From NCBI GenBank assembly GCA_004802705.1, contig SGPL01000021.1, positions 1 through 64,000 on the forward strand: a stretch of DNA of 64,000 bases. The letters are read 5' to 3'. Numbering within the stretch: position 1 is the first letter of the stretch; each line of letters opens with the position of its first letter. Origin of the DNA: Bondarzewia mesenterica (lineage: Eukaryota > Basidiomycota > Agaricomycetes > Russulales > Bondarzewiaceae). The notes under the pieces are model-generated. The model did not search any database. It had not been told where the DNA came from and saw only the letters and a list, made by a program, of their open reading frames with translations. Below are positions 61,400-64,000 of the stretch, in pieces. Both the position numbers and the translations under genes were made by a program.

Positions 61400-62935
61400 G
61401 CAGTTTTATGATCAACTTTCTCCTACATCTTTTAATCCTTCAGCTAGTACTCACGATATCAACCCTAGCTCTCCTAGTATGTCATCCATCCTCAGTGCCC
61501 TCACCCTCACCTCTTTCCCCCATTTTCTCCCCCGCCTGCAGTCCGCAGGCAACACTCTCACCCATACAAAGTGCAACTGTAAAAGAACAACAATACCTCG
61601 ATGAGGTGACCCTCAAAGAATTAAGAACAATAGATGGTATAGAGTATGCACCACCCCTCTCCTTTACATCTTACAATGATGATGACATCTGAGAAGAGAT
61701 GCACCAACAAGCTGAGCAAGACATGATCCTTTCAGAGGAGGTAGCTGAAGCCCTCAAAATCTTGAAGGCAATAGCAGAAGAAAGCCGTAGATAAGCCACA
61801 TAGGTAGAGACGGAGGAGATGGACTGCAGGGAAGCTACCTGACAGATAATCCTAGAAGGACTAGCAGAGGCGCAGTAGGAGGCAGAGCAACAAGAAAAGG
61901 CAAAGAGGGCCTTCGAGGCCCTAGCAGCTGTAGACAGAGCAAGAAAGGCCGTGTTAGCCTTGTAGGACAAGCTAGCCAGAAGTCGAGTAGAGATGGAAGA
62001 AGCAGTCACCCACCTCAAGCAAACTCCTTTTCTCATAGGGGCAATAGCACCCTGCTCCCCTTCCCTTGCATCTCATTCCTCACTGGCACCCCACTATATG
62101 AAGATGCATCCACCAACACATCCCTCATATCTAAGAGCCCTGCCTCCACCACTACCTACATGCACTTACCCCACCTCACAACACCATCCCCCAACTTGAC
62201 CTACATCACCCTCCTTCATCGATAGATTCAACCTACCCATGGTCATCATAAAGACTGAGCTGATGCTGAGAGGGTAGTCTACTATGGTCACCCCACTATA
62301 GCCCTCCCAGTACACTCCCCACCTCTCCTCGCAGATAACACCATCATGGTCAAAAAAAAACTTCCACAACATAATCATGTCATTGGAATAGTATGCACAG
62401 ATTGAAGGGGCCTTGCGCTAGATAGGCAAGCCCAGATTAACAGTGGATATCCACCATTACCGTGCACTAATCCTTGATATCGAGGAAGAATGCCACCTCA
62501 TTGCCTTATATGAAAAAATGATAATCTCATCTCACCATTGATAAATAGGACATCACTGTGTGACTCTAGGCCACTGATGTGAACACTAGGCTAGAACCCC
62601 TGGTTGCTGGCTCACCCCTTGGCCACATGAATCAGAGGTGGTAGATCTCGAAGGCATGTCAAACCCCAGATAATGAAGGTGCCCAATGGCCACATATAGA
62701 TGGCAAAGAAGGGAGCGGGGAAGCCTCACAGCAGCCCTATCAAGAGGTGCTACATCTGTGCCTTGGCCAACCACCTCACTAAAGTCTGCCCAAAGTGCAC
62801 CTTCAATAAAAGAAAGGGGGTTGCTAGGCCCTCTTATGACCTGAGGGACCATCATGATAACTGAGGAGGCACAGACAGCCCCTGCTATGACCAAGACTAG
62901 TTAGTAGACCTCAACGACTATAGGCACCACACTGA
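61400..62935 (+). pseudogene. Extra 3' gene of the complete Ty3 element (coiled coil plus Cys cluster)
   Basis: The gene sits between pol and the 3' LTR, on the sense strand. The frame, continuous from about 61,400 to 62,199 apart from nonsense codons, starts with a Pro/Ser-rich region. It then has an acidic patch (LTSYNDDDI) and a long Ala/Glu/Lys coiled coil (AEALKILKAIAEESR; EKAKRAFEALAAVDRARKAVLAL), followed by a Pro/His-rich linker. Farther on, in another frame, a basic stretch leads to CYICALANHLTKVCPKCTFNKRKG (about 62,749-62,820), a C-x2-C...C-x2-C zinc-type cluster. I know no named family. Placement recalls an env-like slot, but there is no signal peptide or clear membrane segment. 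Probably two or more exons. Confidence 0.5.
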
Positions 62936-62959
62936 CTAGAGGTTCTGTTGAGGGCAATA

Positions 62960-62980
62960 AGAGGATAACAGAGGGGCAGT
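62960..62980 (+). promoter_or_regulatory. Polypurine tract before the 3' LTR
   Basis: AGAGGATAACAGAGGGGCAG lies immediately before TGTCATGAATGG. Its position and content fit the plus-strand primer. Confidence 0.6.
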
Positions 62981-63406
62981 TGTCATGAATGGTACCTGTA
63001 CAATTTGTTTTCTTGTTTCTCTACGATTGAACATGTAACTACTTACACTTCTAATAAGGCAATTTGATCAGTCATGATCCCTTTACCTACTTGATCTTTC
63101 CCCCACTCGTGCTCCTATATAATATGTAATAATGGTCTGTGTGCCGCAGCAGGTGATATTTATACTTTCGCAGTAGTTTCTTCTTTCACTAGCTTGATAT
63201 ACTTGGTCTATACTTTGTGTTTAGCCTAGACTCGTGCACAATAGGACACAGGGTGCCAGTCCCTGCCTTTGACATCACCTCAGCTTGACCTTAGCTTTGG
63301 CTTAAGCATCAGAATTGAATCCTCACCCAGATAGAACTGTCAAAACTAGGCATCAGAACAAGCACGACAACTCCAGTCAAGCCACCAGACACAGAGGGCC
63401 TTGACA
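62981..63406 (+). repeat. 3' LTR, 426 bp
   Basis: It starts TGTCATGAATGGTACCTG and ends GGGCCTTGACA, and is collinear with the 5' LTR. Nearly all differences visible by eye are transitions. Confidence 0.92.
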
Positions 63407-63411
63407 ATCAT
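63407..63411 (+). repeat. Target-site duplication, right copy
   Basis: ATCAT, identical to the five bases before the 5' LTR. Confidence 0.9.
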
Positions 63412-63468
63412 CTCATTACTGATTTTTGAACTATTCCACCCTTGCATTCCCAATTGAATTCATTGTCC

Positions 63469-64000
63469 GTGCCTCCTAAGAAAACTAGTGAGGCCAAAGC
63501 TGGAGGCAGCAAGGTATGTACACAGTATCTATCTAAGTGAGTAAGGAGAGTGAGATGGCATGTGGGAGAAGGCTGGTGCTGTTGCAACACCCCTGTGATT
63601 TGAGTTGGAGGTAGAGATGAAGGAGGAGAAACCGTTGATGCTGGAAGAGTATGAGAGCAATATATGGTGGGCCGATGAGGCTATTTGGAGAGGGAGCAGA
63701 GGTGCAACTTGAATTTAGATGATGGAACAAGTGAGCAGAAATCGAATAGATGGCAAGTATCCTGGTGAAGTTATATGTGAAGGATGGGATCCAGTGGTAT
63801 AGTGCAATGATCCCTGTCATAGTGCTACATGAGTACGTGGAGGTGGATAAACTAAATGTAAGCAACAAGGGGGAAGAGACAGCAGTGGTAGAGTGGATGG
63901 CTGCTGGGAAAGCAGCAAAGATGATGATTGCATGGGGAGGATGACACTGAGTGTGAGCATTGCAGATGGTAGAGGAGGACTTGTTGGCAGACATCTAGGC
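63469..64000 (+). pseudogene. GGQHR-motif family pseudogene, copy 4 (runs off right edge)
   Basis: Probable exon 1 at 63,469-63,513 reads PPKKTSEAKAGGSK before a GTATGT donor. Its first codon is now GTG, where ATG is expected. The next exon has LEEYESNIWWADEAIW (about 63,640), matching EEYETNIKQANDAH in copy 2. After a frame change comes ILVKLYVKDGIQWYSAMIPVIVLHEYVEVD, ending MIAWGG-stop-H-stop-V-stop-ALQMVEEDLL (63,930-63,990), where copy 2 has ACGG-stop-HHLHTMQILKD. The aligned order of three blocks makes the relation convincing. The complete Ty3 element sits about 60 bp upstream of the lost start codon. The rest lies beyond the window. Confidence 0.55.

Larger units (their letters stand above)
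55672..63406 (+). mobile_element. Structurally complete Ty3/gypsy (chromovirus-like) LTR retrotransposon, 7.7 kb
   Basis: Two 426-bp LTRs in the same direction are bounded by a perfect ATCAT duplication. Inside are gag, protease, RT, RNase H, integrase, a chromodomain and an extra 3' frame, in Ty3 order. All coding parts carry nonsense changes, and the LTRs differ at several dozen positions by eye, so the insertion is not recent. LTR ends are TGTCATGA...CTTGACA (the 5' LTR ends in TTGATA through a C-to-T change). A purine-rich tract (AGAGGATAACAGAGGGGC) lies just before the 3' LTR. After the 5' LTR, ATATCAAGATC is a possible worn initiator-tRNA primer site. Confidence 0.92.

Noticed and set aside
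60819..61415. 198-codon minus-strand frame, one of the longest in the window
   Set aside because: It is antisense to the integrase C-terminus and chromodomain of the Ty3 element. A shadow kept open because stops fall on the other strand.
63533..63994. 153-codon minus-strand frame
   Set aside because: Antisense to GGQHR copy 4, whose blocks align in order with copy 2.
1..64000. Alternative genetic code (TGA as Trp) to explain the many in-frame TGA codons
   Set aside because: TAG and TAA also interrupt frames, TGA replaces Arg as well as Trp codons, and mirror copies carry the ordinary codon. Mutation explains it better.

Overview
The window looks like a transposon graveyard from a filamentous basidiomycete, probably an Agaricomycete (mushroom-forming fungus) with an expanded, repeat-rich genome. 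The signs are Ty3/gypsy retroelements of a type known from these fungi, a DUF6589-type gene, an AA7/berberine-bridge-like oxidase, short (about 45-75 bp) GT-AG introns with CTAA(C/T)-like branch sites, and no bacterial operon structure. I see no tRNA, rRNA or CRISPR array. Almost every recognisable gene carries nonsense changes that read as C-to-T or G-to-A transitions (CAG/CAA/CGA to stop, TGG to stop), so nearly everything is called a pseudogene. The damage resembles repeat-induced point mutation or methylcytosine deamination.

Layout. (1) 1-14,690: a Ty3/gypsy element enters from the left edge. From about 2,400 it forms one arm of a 12-kb imperfect palindrome centred on a 75-bp spacer at 8,546-8,620. 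Each arm holds pol, a four-exon antisense passenger gene and an LTR-like block with a TATA box next to the centre. (2) 14,690-17,010: unassigned DNA and a dead AA7/berberine-bridge-type FAD oxidase on the minus strand. (3) 17,640-21,950: a DUF6589-family pseudogene split by a 1.85-kb LTR-type insertion (19,672-21,517) with a short target-site duplication. (4) 22,300-51,200: AT-rich, CpG-poor, strongly decayed DNA with pseudogene fragments, four tandem or direct repeat loci and LTR-like blocks. It includes three copies of an uncharacterised family with a GGQHR motif (33,960-35,300 minus, 35,640-37,180 plus, 40,380-42,390 minus). (5) 51,200-54,080: two convergent pseudogenes of unknown families. 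(6) 55,672-63,406: a structurally complete 7.7-kb Ty3/gypsy chromovirus-like element with 426-bp LTRs, an ATCAT target duplication, gag, protease, RT, RNase H, integrase, chromodomain and an extra 3' reading frame behind its own TATA box. (7) 63,469-64,000: a fourth GGQHR-family copy, about 60 bp downstream of that insertion and cut by the window edge.

The points most worth following are the spliced antisense passenger gene whose intron positions match in both palindrome arms, the dispersed GGQHR-motif family (ParB-like by motif only), and the extra 3' gene of the complete Ty3 element. Functional names rest on motifs read by eye. Boundaries marked approximate could shift by tens of bases.
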